A DNA stretch of 64,000 nt, taken from positions 3,534,001 through 3,598,000 of the forward strand of contig NZ_CP094533.1 in the NCBI RefSeq assembly GCF_022811605.1. The letters are read 5' to 3'. A model generated the notes under the pieces. That model had not been told where the DNA came from. It saw only the letters and a program-made list of their open reading frames with translations, and made no database searches. Position 1 is the first letter of the stretch, and each line of letters starts with the position of its first letter. Shown piece after piece: positions 49,794 through 57,281 of this stretch. The position numbers and the translations under genes were made by a program. Source of the DNA: Agromyces soli (lineage in GTDB: Bacteria > Actinomycetota > Actinomycetes > Actinomycetales > Microbacteriaceae).

Positions 49794-49833
49794 TTCGGAT
49801 CCGCGCGCCCGGCGCAGCGCGCGAGCCAGCTCG

Positions 49834-49839
49834 AGTCTA
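49834..49839 (-). promoter_or_regulatory. -10-like TAGACT of the phosphotransferase-HAD gene
   Basis: TAGACT on the minus strand, with a leader of about 33 bases before the ATG at 49793. Confidence 0.4.
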
Positions 49840-49884
49840 GTATCCCAAATGGCCTCCGGAACTCGACTCCGTCGTCGCCACGGG

Positions 49885-49890
49885 CTAGCA
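49885..49890 (+). promoter_or_regulatory. -10-like TAGCAT of the second cytidylyltransferase-reductase gene
   Basis: TAGCAT, with a leader of about 77 bases to the CTG start at 49974. Confidence 0.4.
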
Positions 49891-49958
49891 TCGAACCCAC
49901 GTCCCCGCCCGCGCCGGGCGAATTCGCCCGCTCGCGGGGCCCTGCGGGCGCCCGCCCG

Positions 49959-49964
49959 AAGGAG
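49959..49964 (+). promoter_or_regulatory. ribosome-binding site AAGGAG supporting a CTG start
   Basis: AAGGAG 9 bases before CTG at 49974. An in-frame TGA at 49965-49967 closes the frame upstream, so translation must begin after it. Confidence 0.65.
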
Positions 49965-49973
49965 TGAGTCCCC

Positions 49974-51374
49974 CTGAAAACGACCGCCGTCGTCCTGGCC
50001 GGAGGGGTCGGCACCCGTGTCGGCCTCGGCATGCCGAAGCAGCTGATCCGCATCGCCGGCAAGGCGATCGTCGAGCACACGCTCGAGCGGCTCGACGCGA
50101 ACCCGGCCATCGACGAGGTGCTCGTCGTCATGAACGCGAGTGCGATCCACGAGCTCGACCACCTTCGCGACGACGCGCGGTTCACGAAGCTCGTCGACAT
50201 CATCCCCGGCGGCGAGACCCGCAACGACAGCACGAACGCCGCCCTCGCCGTCCTCCCCGCGGACGGCAAGGTGCTCTTCCACGACGCGGTCCGCCCGTTC
50301 CTCGACGACCGCATCATCGAGGACTGCATCGCGGCGCTCGACGAGTACGACGCGGTCGACACGGCGATCCCCTCCACCGACACGATCATCGAGGTCGACG
50401 AGCACTCCGTGATCGCCGGCATCCCGAAGCGGGCGGCCCTGCGTCGCGGGCAGACGCCGCAGGGCTTCCGCCTCCCGGTCATCCGCCGCGCCTACGCGCT
50501 CGCGGCCGACGACCCCGCGTTCGCGGCGACCGACGACTGCGGCGTGGTGTTCACGTATCTGCCCGAGGTGCACATCAAGGTGATCGAGGGCACCGCCGAG
50601 AACATGAAGGTCACCGAGCCGCTCGACCTGCACATCGCGGACAAGATCTTCCAGCTGCAGTCCGCCTCCTTCGCCGCGCAGGCGAGCGATGCCGAACTGC
50701 CGAGGCTCGAGGGCCGGTCCGTCGTCGTGTTCGGCGGCAGCTACGGCATCGGCGCCGCGATCGCCGAGCGGGCCCGCACCGCCGGGGCGACCGTGCACGC
50801 CTTCAGCCGAAGCACCACGGGCACCGACGTCAGCTCGCGCAAGGCCGTGCGCCGGGCGCTCGCCGCCGCCGCCGAGTCGGGCGCGATCGACTACGTCGTC
50901 GTCACCGCCGGCCTGCTCACGATGTCCGAGCTCACCCGCACCTCGAAGAAGCGCCTGCAACGCACGGTGCAGACCAATCTCGTCGGCCCGGCCAAGGTCG
51001 CACAGGAGGCGTACCCCTACCTCGAGGCATCCGGCGGCCAGCTGCTGCTCTTCACGTCCAGCTCCTACACGCGGGGCCGCGCCGGGTACAGCATGTACTC
51101 GGCCACCAAGGCCGGCGTGGTCAATCTCACGCAGGCCCTCGCCGACGAGTGGGCCGATGCCGGGGTCGCGGTCAACTGCATCAATCCGCAGCGCACCCGC
51201 ACCCCGATGCGCGTGCGGGCGTTCGGCGAAGAGCCCTCCGCGACCCTGCTCGACCCCGACGAGGTGGCCCGGGTCTCGCTGGCCGTGCTCGACTCCGGGC
51301 TCACCGGCCAGGTGGTCGACGTCCGGGTGCAGCAGCCGGCCACGCCGCCCGTGCGCCGCACCACGGGGAGCTGA
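49974..51374 (+). CDS. fused ribitol-5-phosphate cytidylyltransferase and ribulose-5-phosphate reductase (copy 2, CTG start)
   Basis: A 466-residue paralogue of the gene at 45212. It has the same two parts: cytidylyltransferase (KTTAVVLAGGVGTRVGLGMP; PGGETRNDSTNAAL; HDAVRPFLDDRII) and dehydrogenase (SVVVFGGSYGIGAAIAERAR; TSSSYTRGRAGYSMYSATKA). Between the in-frame stop at 49965 and the ATG at 50031 there is no ATG, GTG or TTG; the ATG would remove the catalytic LAGG-R motif. The only start placed after AAGGAG is CTG at 49974. It diverges from the phosphotransferase-HAD gene. The role is again CDP-ribitol synthesis. Near-identical stretches with copy 1 point to gene duplication. Confidence 0.9.
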   Translation: MKTTAVVLAGGVGTRVGLGMPKQLIRIAGKAIVEHTLERLDANPAIDEVLVVMNASAIHELDHLRDDARFTKLVDIIPGGETRNDSTNAALAVLPADGKVLFHDAVRPFLDDRIIEDCIAALDEYDAVDTAIPSTDTIIEVDEHSVIAGIPKRAALRRGQTPQGFRLPVIRRAYALAADDPAFAATDDCGVVFTYLPEVHIKVIEGTAENMKVTEPLDLHIADKIFQLQSASFAAQASDAELPRLEGRSVVVFGGSYGIGAAIAERARTAGATVHAFSRSTTGTDVSSRKAVRRALAAAAESGAIDYVVVTAGLLTMSELTRTSKKRLQRTVQTNLVGPAKVAQEAYPYLEASGGQLLLFTSSSYTRGRAGYSMYSATKAGVVNLTQALADEWADAGVAVNCINPQRTRTPMRVRAFGEEPSATLLDPDEVARVSLAVLDSGLTGQVVDVRVQQPATPPVRRTTGS

Positions 51375-51384
51375 GCCGCCGCGC

Positions 51385-51390
51385 TACGCT
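51385..51390 (+). promoter_or_regulatory. -10 box TACGCT of leaderless O-antigen-ligase-like gene
   Basis: TACGCT, 7 bases, then ATG at 51398. Confidence 0.55.
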
Positions 51391-51397
51391 TGACCGC

Positions 51398-52759
51398 ATG
51401 ACCCCGGCCCGGCGCGACACGCTCGTGGGCGCGTACGCGACCTTCGCGTTCTTCACGCTGTTCGCCGGACAGTTCTGGCGGAATCTGCTCGGCTGGTGGG
51501 GCTTCGGGGCCGTCGCGCTCCTGGTCGTCGTCGGCGGAGTCTGGCTCGTGCTCGCGGAGCGCCCGGCGTGGAGCTGGCGACGCGTACCGAAGTCGACCCT
51601 GGTCTTCGCGTTCGTCGCGACGGCGTCGATCGCCTGGTCCGCCTACCCGGCGTCCTCGGCGCTGGGGGTCGCGCTCGCGCTCGTCACGATCTTCGTCGGC
51701 GTGGCGCTCGCGATCTCGCTGAGCTGGAACCGCCTCGCTCGCGCCCTCGCCGGCGCCCTGAAGTGGATCCTGGCCCTCTCCCTCCTCTTCGAGCTCTGGG
51801 TGGCGGTCTTCGTGCGGGCGCCGTTGCTGCCGAACTTCCCCGATTTCGAGGTCACCGGCGAGAAACTGCCGATGGCGTTCTACTGGTCGCGCGGGCTGCT
51901 GCTCGACGGCGGCCCGATCGAGGGCGTCGTCGCGAGCCGCAACCTGCTCGCGATGGTCGCGCTGCTCGCCGTCATCCTGTTCGCCACGATGCTCGCGGCC
52001 GGCAGCGTGCGCCGCGGCCCGGGCATCGCCTGGCTCGTCGTCGCCGTGCTCACCCTCGCACTGACGCGCTCGGCGACGGTGATCCTCGCGGGCGTCCTCG
52101 TCGCCGTCGCCCTCGGCTTCGCGGTGTGGGCCAGGCGGGTCGGGCCCGAGCGGCGCAGACGGGTCTACGCGACGGCGCTCGCCGCCCTCGTCGCCGGCGC
52201 GACCGCCCTGATCGCCGGCTGGGACCTCCTGCTGCGCCTGTTCGGCAAGGGCGAGGACCTCACCGGCCGCCTCGACATCTGGAACGCGGTCGTCGGCATG
52301 GCGCTCGAGCGACCCTGGTTCGGCTGGGGCTGGATCGGCTACTGGATGCCCTGGGTGCCCGAGTTCGAGGATCTCGCCGTGCGCAAGGGCGTCACCTATC
52401 TGCAGGCGCACGATGCCTGGCTCGACGTCTGGATGCAGCTCGGCGTGCTCGGGCTGCTCGCCTTCGCCGCCGTCGTGATCGGGGCGCTCTGGCGCAGCTG
52501 GTTCCTCGCGGTCGACCCGCCCATGGACGCGGTCGGGCGACGCCTGCGGCACACGGCGGCCTCGCTCGCGCCGCTGCTGCTGCTCGTCGCCCTGATCGGT
52601 CAGAGCTTCGCCGAGAGCCGGCTGCTCGTCGAGGGCGGCCTCGCGCTCCTGGTCGTCATCGCCTGGTCGACGAAGCGCGGCCAGTGGCAGCCGGAGCCGA
52701 TGCCCGCCGAGGCGCCGCCCGTCCCAGCCCACCGGCTGCCGCCGCAGGCGGACGCATGA
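51398..52759 (+). CDS. O-antigen ligase-like membrane protein (Wzy/WaaL family), copy 1
   Basis: A 453-residue polytopic protein with about ten membrane segments (e.g. GFGAVALLVVVGGVWLVLAE, LVFAFVATASIAWSAYPASS, LTLALTRSATVILAGVLVAV). The large extracytoplasmic loop near residues 280-345 has GRLDIWNAVVGMALERPWFG and QAHDAWLDVWMQLGVLGLL, the Wzy_C pattern with an Arg and His involved in catalysis. Such enzymes polymerise glycans or ligate them to an acceptor. Leaderless ATG at 51398. A second copy follows 16 bases later on the same strand. Confidence 0.88.
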   Translation: MTPARRDTLVGAYATFAFFTLFAGQFWRNLLGWWGFGAVALLVVVGGVWLVLAERPAWSWRRVPKSTLVFAFVATASIAWSAYPASSALGVALALVTIFVGVALAISLSWNRLARALAGALKWILALSLLFELWVAVFVRAPLLPNFPDFEVTGEKLPMAFYWSRGLLLDGGPIEGVVASRNLLAMVALLAVILFATMLAAGSVRRGPGIAWLVVAVLTLALTRSATVILAGVLVAVALGFAVWARRVGPERRRRVYATALAALVAGATALIAGWDLLLRLFGKGEDLTGRLDIWNAVVGMALERPWFGWGWIGYWMPWVPEFEDLAVRKGVTYLQAHDAWLDVWMQLGVLGLLAFAAVVIGALWRSWFLAVDPPMDAVGRRLRHTAASLAPLLLLVALIGQSFAESRLLVEGGLALLVVIAWSTKRGQWQPEPMPAEAPPVPAHRLPPQADA

Positions 52760-52775
52760 TCCGGAGCGTTCGCCG

Positions 52776-54050
52776 ATGACCGAACGCACGGCCGTCGCGG
52801 CCCTGCGCGAGTTCGCCGGGTCCGCCCGCTTCGCCCAGGCGCTCACGCTGATCGCGATCGGACTCGCGTTCTCGACGCACGCGATCCGGAGCCTCGTCGG
52901 CTGGCCGGGGCTGCTCGCCGCCCTGACCGCCCTCATCGCGCTCTGCGGCGTCTCGCTCGTCGCCAGGTGGCGCGCGGTCGAGTGGTACGGCATCCTCCCG
53001 CTCACCATCCTCGTCTTCGTCGGCTGGTGCGCGGCGTCGGTCATCTGGAGCGCGACCCCCGCTCGGAGCGCCGCAGGCGTCGCCTACCTCGTCGCCTTCA
53101 CCGTCCTCGGCGTGTACGTCGCGCTCATGCGCGACACGATCCAGATCGTCCGCGCGTTCGGCGACGTGCTGCGGCTGCTGCTGTCGGTGTCGCTCGTGCT
53201 CGAAGTGCTGTCCGGCCTGCTGCTCGACCTGCCGATCGTCTTCCTCGGCATCAAGGGCGACCTCGCCAGCCTCGGCCCCATCCAGGGGCTCTTCGGCTCG
53301 CGCAACCTGCTCGGTTTCGTGGCCCTCATCGCGCTGCTGACCTTCGTCATCGAGTGGCGCACCAAGAGCGTCCTGCGCGGTCGCGCGATCGCCTCGTTCA
53401 TCCTGGCGGCCGGATGCCTCGTCCTCTCCGGCTCCCCCACCACCTGGATCGCCCTCGGCGCGGCGCTCGTCGCGACCCTCGCGCTCTACGGCCTCCGCCG
53501 TGCGCGCCCGGCGACCCGCCGGAACTGGCAACTGGCCCTGATCAGCACCGGCGTCGTCGCCGTGGTGCTCGGCTGGGCGTTCCGGGTGCAGATCATCGAG
53601 GCGCTGGACGCCCGCGGCGAGTTCGACGTGCGACTCGACGTCTGGCGCGAGCTCTCGCGGTACCTCAACACGAACCCGCTGCAGGGCTGGGGGTTCGTCG
53701 GGCCATGGCCCGACCGCATTCCGTACACGTGGATCGAGGTGGCCACCGGCCGCCCGCACGAGTCCGCCCTGAACGCGTACATGGACGCCTACTTCCAAGT
53801 GGGCGTCATCGGCGCGCTGCTGCTCGTCGCGCTCGTCGGCGTCGCCCTGGTGCGCGCCTGGCTGCTCGCCTCGAACCGCCGCAGCGTCGTCTACGCCTGG
53901 CCCGCCATGATGCTCGTGGTGATCGCGGTCACGAGCTTCGCCGAGAGCTTCGCGCTGCTCGAGGGCGGCTGGATGCTGCTCGTCGTCTGCGCGGTGAAGG
54001 CCGCCAGGGACATGAGCTGGCGCGACGCGCTCGCCGTGGGCGCACGGTGA
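52776..54050 (+). CDS. O-antigen ligase-like membrane protein (Wzy/WaaL family), copy 2
   Basis: A 424-residue protein with the same plan as its neighbour: multiple helices (RSAAGVAYLVAFTVLGVYVA, LLGFVALIALLTFVIEW, LLLVALVGVALVRAW) and the loop signature RLDVWRELSRYLNTNPLQGW and HESALNAYMDAYFQVGVIGA near residues 290-345. The ATG at 52776 has CCGGAG 9 bases upstream. Tandem arrangement suggests duplication followed by divergence, perhaps one enzyme for each polymer. It converges on the small coiled-coil gene. Confidence 0.88.
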   Translation: MTERTAVAALREFAGSARFAQALTLIAIGLAFSTHAIRSLVGWPGLLAALTALIALCGVSLVARWRAVEWYGILPLTILVFVGWCAASVIWSATPARSAAGVAYLVAFTVLGVYVALMRDTIQIVRAFGDVLRLLLSVSLVLEVLSGLLLDLPIVFLGIKGDLASLGPIQGLFGSRNLLGFVALIALLTFVIEWRTKSVLRGRAIASFILAAGCLVLSGSPTTWIALGAALVATLALYGLRRARPATRRNWQLALISTGVVAVVLGWAFRVQIIEALDARGEFDVRLDVWRELSRYLNTNPLQGWGFVGPWPDRIPYTWIEVATGRPHESALNAYMDAYFQVGVIGALLLVALVGVALVRAWLLASNRRSVVYAWPAMMLVVIAVTSFAESFALLEGGWMLLVVCAVKAARDMSWRDALAVGAR

Positions 54051-54071
54051 GCACGCCCGAGGAACGCCCGG

Positions 54072-54278
54072 TCAGCGGGCGGCGTCCTCCCGACGGATCC
54101 CCTCGAACACCAGGTCGTACAGCTCGGCCGCGCGGCGCGCCTCGGAGCGGAGCTCGTCGAGTTCCCGTCGGAGCTCGGCGATCTCTCCTTCGAGCCGCAT
54201 GATCTCCGGCGACGACGCCGGCCGGGACGGACGCGGGCGTCCCGCGAGCCTGGACACCGCTCGACGGATTCTGCTCAT
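54072..54278 (-). CDS. small coiled-coil protein coupled to LicD-methyltransferase gene
   Basis: A 68-residue protein. The N-terminal 27 residues are basic (MSRIRRAVSRLAGRPRPS), then a clear heptad run EIMRLEGEIAELRRELDELR continues to about residue 56, typical of a coiled coil. The ATG at 54278 overlaps the TGA of the larger gene (ATGA), so translation is coupled. I do not recognise the family. Coiled coils beside methyltransferase-containing chain terminators are known as length rulers, and this could be such a partner, but that is inference. Confidence 0.7.
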   Translation of the reverse strand: MSRIRRAVSRLAGRPRPSRPASSPEIMRLEGEIAELRRELDELRSEARRAAELYDLVFEGIRREDAAR

Positions 54279-55834
54279 TGCGCTTCCTTCCGGGACGTGA
54301 CCGCGCTCGTCGCGCGTGCCCTCCTGAGTTCGACGGTGGCGAACCTCCGCAGGCCGGCACTCGTCCGACGATACCCGGTGCCGAGGAGCGCGAACTCCAG
54401 GCCGAAGGCGGCGATCTCCTCGGCGAGCCAGGCGAGCGGGAGGTGCCAGGTGTCGGGCCGTGCGTGCTCGTAGTGCAGCGAGGGGTTCACCGGGAAGGAC
54501 GCGACCGCCCGCCCTGACCGGCCGAGCACCAGCTCCAGGAACCGGAACGCGTTCGCCCGTGTCGAGCGGGTGAGGTAGGCGAGGACATCGCTCAGCAGGA
54601 CGTGCGGGGCGTGGCCGGCCAGGAGCTCCTCCGCCCCCAGCGCGAGGAGCTCGCGTCGGTCGGCGGCATTCACCCGACGGACCTCGAAGCGGCCGCCGGA
54701 GAGCTGTTCGGCCGCCGAGACGGCGCCGAGCGCATAGTCGGCGGCGAGCACCCGGTGCCCGCGCTCGGCGAGCAGCCGGGAGTTCTCGCCGATCCCGCTG
54801 CCGAGGTCGATGATCCGCGCTCCGCGGGGCACCACGCGGTCGAGCTGCTCCGCATCGGCGTGCCAGCCGGCGGCGGCCCGGCCGATCCAGTCCTCCCAGA
54901 AGTGACGGTTGAGGTCGTAGACGCCGAACCAGTTCTCGAAGCGGCGCCGCGTCGAGGGCGGAGTGCGGAACCGGAACGACGGGTCGGGAGTGCGCCAGCC
55001 GGGCCCGTAGCAGAGGGCGAGCCAGCGCTCCGGATCGGCGACGGCCGGGAACTCCCGCCCGGCGAGCCGCGCCGTTCCGAGCGGGAGGATCGCCTCGACC
55101 GGGAGCTCGCCGCGCACCGCGATCGGCTGATGGTACGTGCCGTCGTGGTGGAAGCCGAGGAACACGTCGACGTGGGCGGTGCCCCGCTCGCCGGTGATGA
55201 TCACCTGCAGGTGCGCATCGCTGTGCCGCACGACGCGGTGCGACGCGGATTCGAGCGTGCGCTGGATGCGGTAGGACGCGAGCGAGACGTCGGTCGGACC
55301 GAGTTCGCCCAGATAGACGAAGACGTCGACGTCGTCGTCCCGCTCGATGATCTCTCCCGAGCGGACGGCCCCGAGCAGGGTGCCGCCGGTGATGCTGACG
55401 GTGTAGCCGCCGTGCTGCAGGACCGTGATGACCTGCTCGAGGCCGTCGATCAGGAGCGAGTGCAGATCCTGGCTCGGCGCGCTCGCGATCTTGCCCCACT
55501 TGTCCACGACGAGGCCCGCTTGGCCGAGCGAGCGGAGATCGCGCCCGAGCCGAGGCTCGCCGAGCGAGTAGCGGCCGGTCGCGAGCACCTCGCCGCCGGC
55601 GGCGCGCACCGCGACCACCCCGCTGCCGCTCAGGTAGGGGTGCAGCGCGCGCGGCCAGGTCATCCGGTGGATCCGCGGGCCGGGGCGCTCGGACTTGCCC
55701 GACCAGAGCCGGACCCCGCCGATCTCGACGTCGACGTCGAGCTCGCGTTCGCCGGGTGCGGCCGGCCATTCGAGCCATCGACGGCGGACCGTCACCGGGC
55801 GCGGCAGGGCGCGGGGAACCGGCAGAGTAGACAT
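54275..55834 (-). CDS. LicD-type phosphotransferase fused to SAM-dependent methyltransferase
   Basis: A 519-residue two-domain protein. The middle part (about 120-310) is a LicD family nucleotidyltransferase-fold: TVSITGGTLLGAVRSGEIIE near residue 148, followed by RDDDVDVFVYLGELGPTDVS near 166 with the Asp cluster. The last 180 residues are a class I methyltransferase: IIDLGSGIGENSRLLAERGH near 340, VLAADYALGAVSAAEQ and LLSDVLAYLTRSTRAN. An N-terminal part of about 115 residues is of unknown type. LicD proteins transfer phosphocholine or related groups to teichoic acids and glycans; a methyl cap could follow. The ATG at 55834 has GGAGG about 5 bases upstream. The coiled-coil gene overlaps its end. 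Confidence 0.88.
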   Translation of the reverse strand: MSTLPVPRALPRPVTVRRRWLEWPAAPGERELDVDVEIGGVRLWSGKSERPGPRIHRMTWPRALHPYLSGSGVVAVRAAGGEVLATGRYSLGEPRLGRDLRSLGQAGLVVDKWGKIASAPSQDLHSLLIDGLEQVITVLQHGGYTVSITGGTLLGAVRSGEIIERDDDVDVFVYLGELGPTDVSLASYRIQRTLESASHRVVRHSDAHLQVIITGERGTAHVDVFLGFHHDGTYHQPIAVRGELPVEAILPLGTARLAGREFPAVADPERWLALCYGPGWRTPDPSFRFRTPPSTRRRFENWFGVYDLNRHFWEDWIGRAAAGWHADAEQLDRVVPRGARIIDLGSGIGENSRLLAERGHRVLAADYALGAVSAAEQLSGGRFEVRRVNAADRRELLALGAEELLAGHAPHVLLSDVLAYLTRSTRANAFRFLELVLGRSGRAVASFPVNPSLHYEHARPDTWHLPLAWLAEEIAAFGLEFALLGTGYRRTSAGLRRFATVELRRARATSAVTSRKEAQ

Positions 55835-55881
55835 CGCACCTCCATGCCCCCGTCGGCCGTTCGCCGTCACCCGTACCCCAC

Positions 55882-55887
55882 AGTCTA
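55882..55887 (-). promoter_or_regulatory. -10-like TAGACT of LicD-methyltransferase gene
   Basis: TAGACT on the minus strand, about 47 bases before the ATG at 55834. Confidence 0.4.
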
Positions 55888-56000
55888 TGCCCGTCGCTCC
55901 CGGGGCCGCCGCTCCGAAGGCTCGCCGGGCGGGCGCCGTGGGGCAGAATGGACCGACCCGCGCGCCGGAACGACGCGCGACCAGGCCCGAGGAGCTGCCC

Positions 56001-57230
56001 GTGAAGAAGAGCACCGTCGCGCGGTTCGCCGGCGGCTACGGGCTGTCCGTCGTCCTCAGCGGCATCGTGAGCCTCGCCGTGATCCCGACCGTGATCATCG
56101 CCGCGGGCGACGAGGCCTGGGCCGCGATCGCCGTCGCCCAGGCGGTCGCGGGGTTCGCCTCGGTGTTCGCCGTGTACGGCTGGGGCGTCGTCGGCCCGAC
56201 CCGGGTCGCCGAGCTCGACCCGGCCGATCGCGGCGGGTACTTCTTCGACTCGGTGCTCAGCCGCCTCTGGCTCGCGCTCCTCATCGTCCCGATCGCCATC
56301 GCCATCGCGATCGCCCTCGTCCCGGATCAGGCGCTGCTCGCGGCGCTGACCGTCGCGAGCGGCACGCTGGTCAGCCTCGGTGCCAGCTGGTTCTACGTCG
56401 GCGAATCGAGCCCGATGCGCTTCCTGCTCCTCGACACGGCGCCGCGGATCGCCGGCACCGTGGCGGGAGCCGTCGCGCTGATCGTGACGAAGGACGCCAG
56501 CTGGTTCGCCGCCATCCAGCTGTCGGGCGTGCTCCTCGCCGCCCTGATCTCCAGTTGGGACATCCTGCGCCGGCACCCCGGCTGGACCTTCAGCGCGTCT
56601 CCGCTGCGGGCCGCGCGGAACCTCAGGGGCCAGGCGGCGCCCGTCGCGATGTCCGCGACCTCCTCGGTGTACCTCAACGTCCCGATCGTGCTCGTGCAGC
56701 TCTTCCTGCCGCAGGCGACCGCCGCGTACGCGCTCGCCGAGCGGATCGTGCGCCTGGCGCTGTACGCCACTCGCCCGGTGGTGCAGGTGGCGCAGGGCTG
56801 GGTGCCGAACCCCGATCCTGCGGTGCGCGCGGCCCGCGCCCGCCGGGTGACGGCCGTCGCGCTCGGTCTCGGCGCACTCGGCGGGGCCGTCTACGCGGTC
56901 GCGGGCCCGTGGATCGGCCTCGTGCTCTCCGGCTGGTCGCTCGACCTGAGCTACGCACTCGCGGTGCCCATGGGCGTGAACCTCGCGGCGATCCTCGCGT
57001 CGCAGCTGACCGGCTTCGCCTGCCTGACCGCGCTGGGGCTCGAACGAGTGCTCGCATCGAGCACCATCGTCGGCGCGATCGTCGGCACGATCTGCATGTA
57101 CCCCCTCATGCTCGCGTTCGGCGCAGCCGGGGTCGCCTGGGGCCTCGCGATCGCGGAGCTCTGCGTGCTCGGCATCCAGCTGGCACGACTGCTTCCCAGG
57201 ATTCGACGAGGCGCGGCACTAGGCTCGTAG
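56001..57230 (+). CDS. polysaccharide flippase (Wzx-like, MOP family)
   Basis: A 409-residue membrane protein with about twelve hydrophobic segments (GGYGLSVVLSGIVSLAVIPT, LWLALLIVPIAIAIAIALVP, TLVSLGASWFYVGESSPMRF, IVGAIVGTICMYPLMLAFGA). The pattern and length match the oligosaccharide flippase/PST family of MOP exporters, which flip lipid-linked repeat units across the membrane. The GTG at 56001 has GAGGAGC upstream. The next gene is GlfT2-like on the same strand, 51 bases later. Together with the ligase-like proteins this suggests a second polymer route besides the ABC exporter. Confidence 0.88.
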   Translation: MKKSTVARFAGGYGLSVVLSGIVSLAVIPTVIIAAGDEAWAAIAVAQAVAGFASVFAVYGWGVVGPTRVAELDPADRGGYFFDSVLSRLWLALLIVPIAIAIAIALVPDQALLAALTVASGTLVSLGASWFYVGESSPMRFLLLDTAPRIAGTVAGAVALIVTKDASWFAAIQLSGVLLAALISSWDILRRHPGWTFSASPLRAARNLRGQAAPVAMSATSSVYLNVPIVLVQLFLPQATAAYALAERIVRLALYATRPVVQVAQGWVPNPDPAVRAARARRVTAVALGLGALGGAVYAVAGPWIGLVLSGWSLDLSYALAVPMGVNLAAILASQLTGFACLTALGLERVLASSTIVGAIVGTICMYPLMLAFGAAGVAWGLAIAELCVLGIQLARLLPRIRRGAALGS

Positions 57231-57281
57231 TCGCGCCCGGTCGAACCGGGCACCGACCTCGATTCCCGGAGAACCACTATC

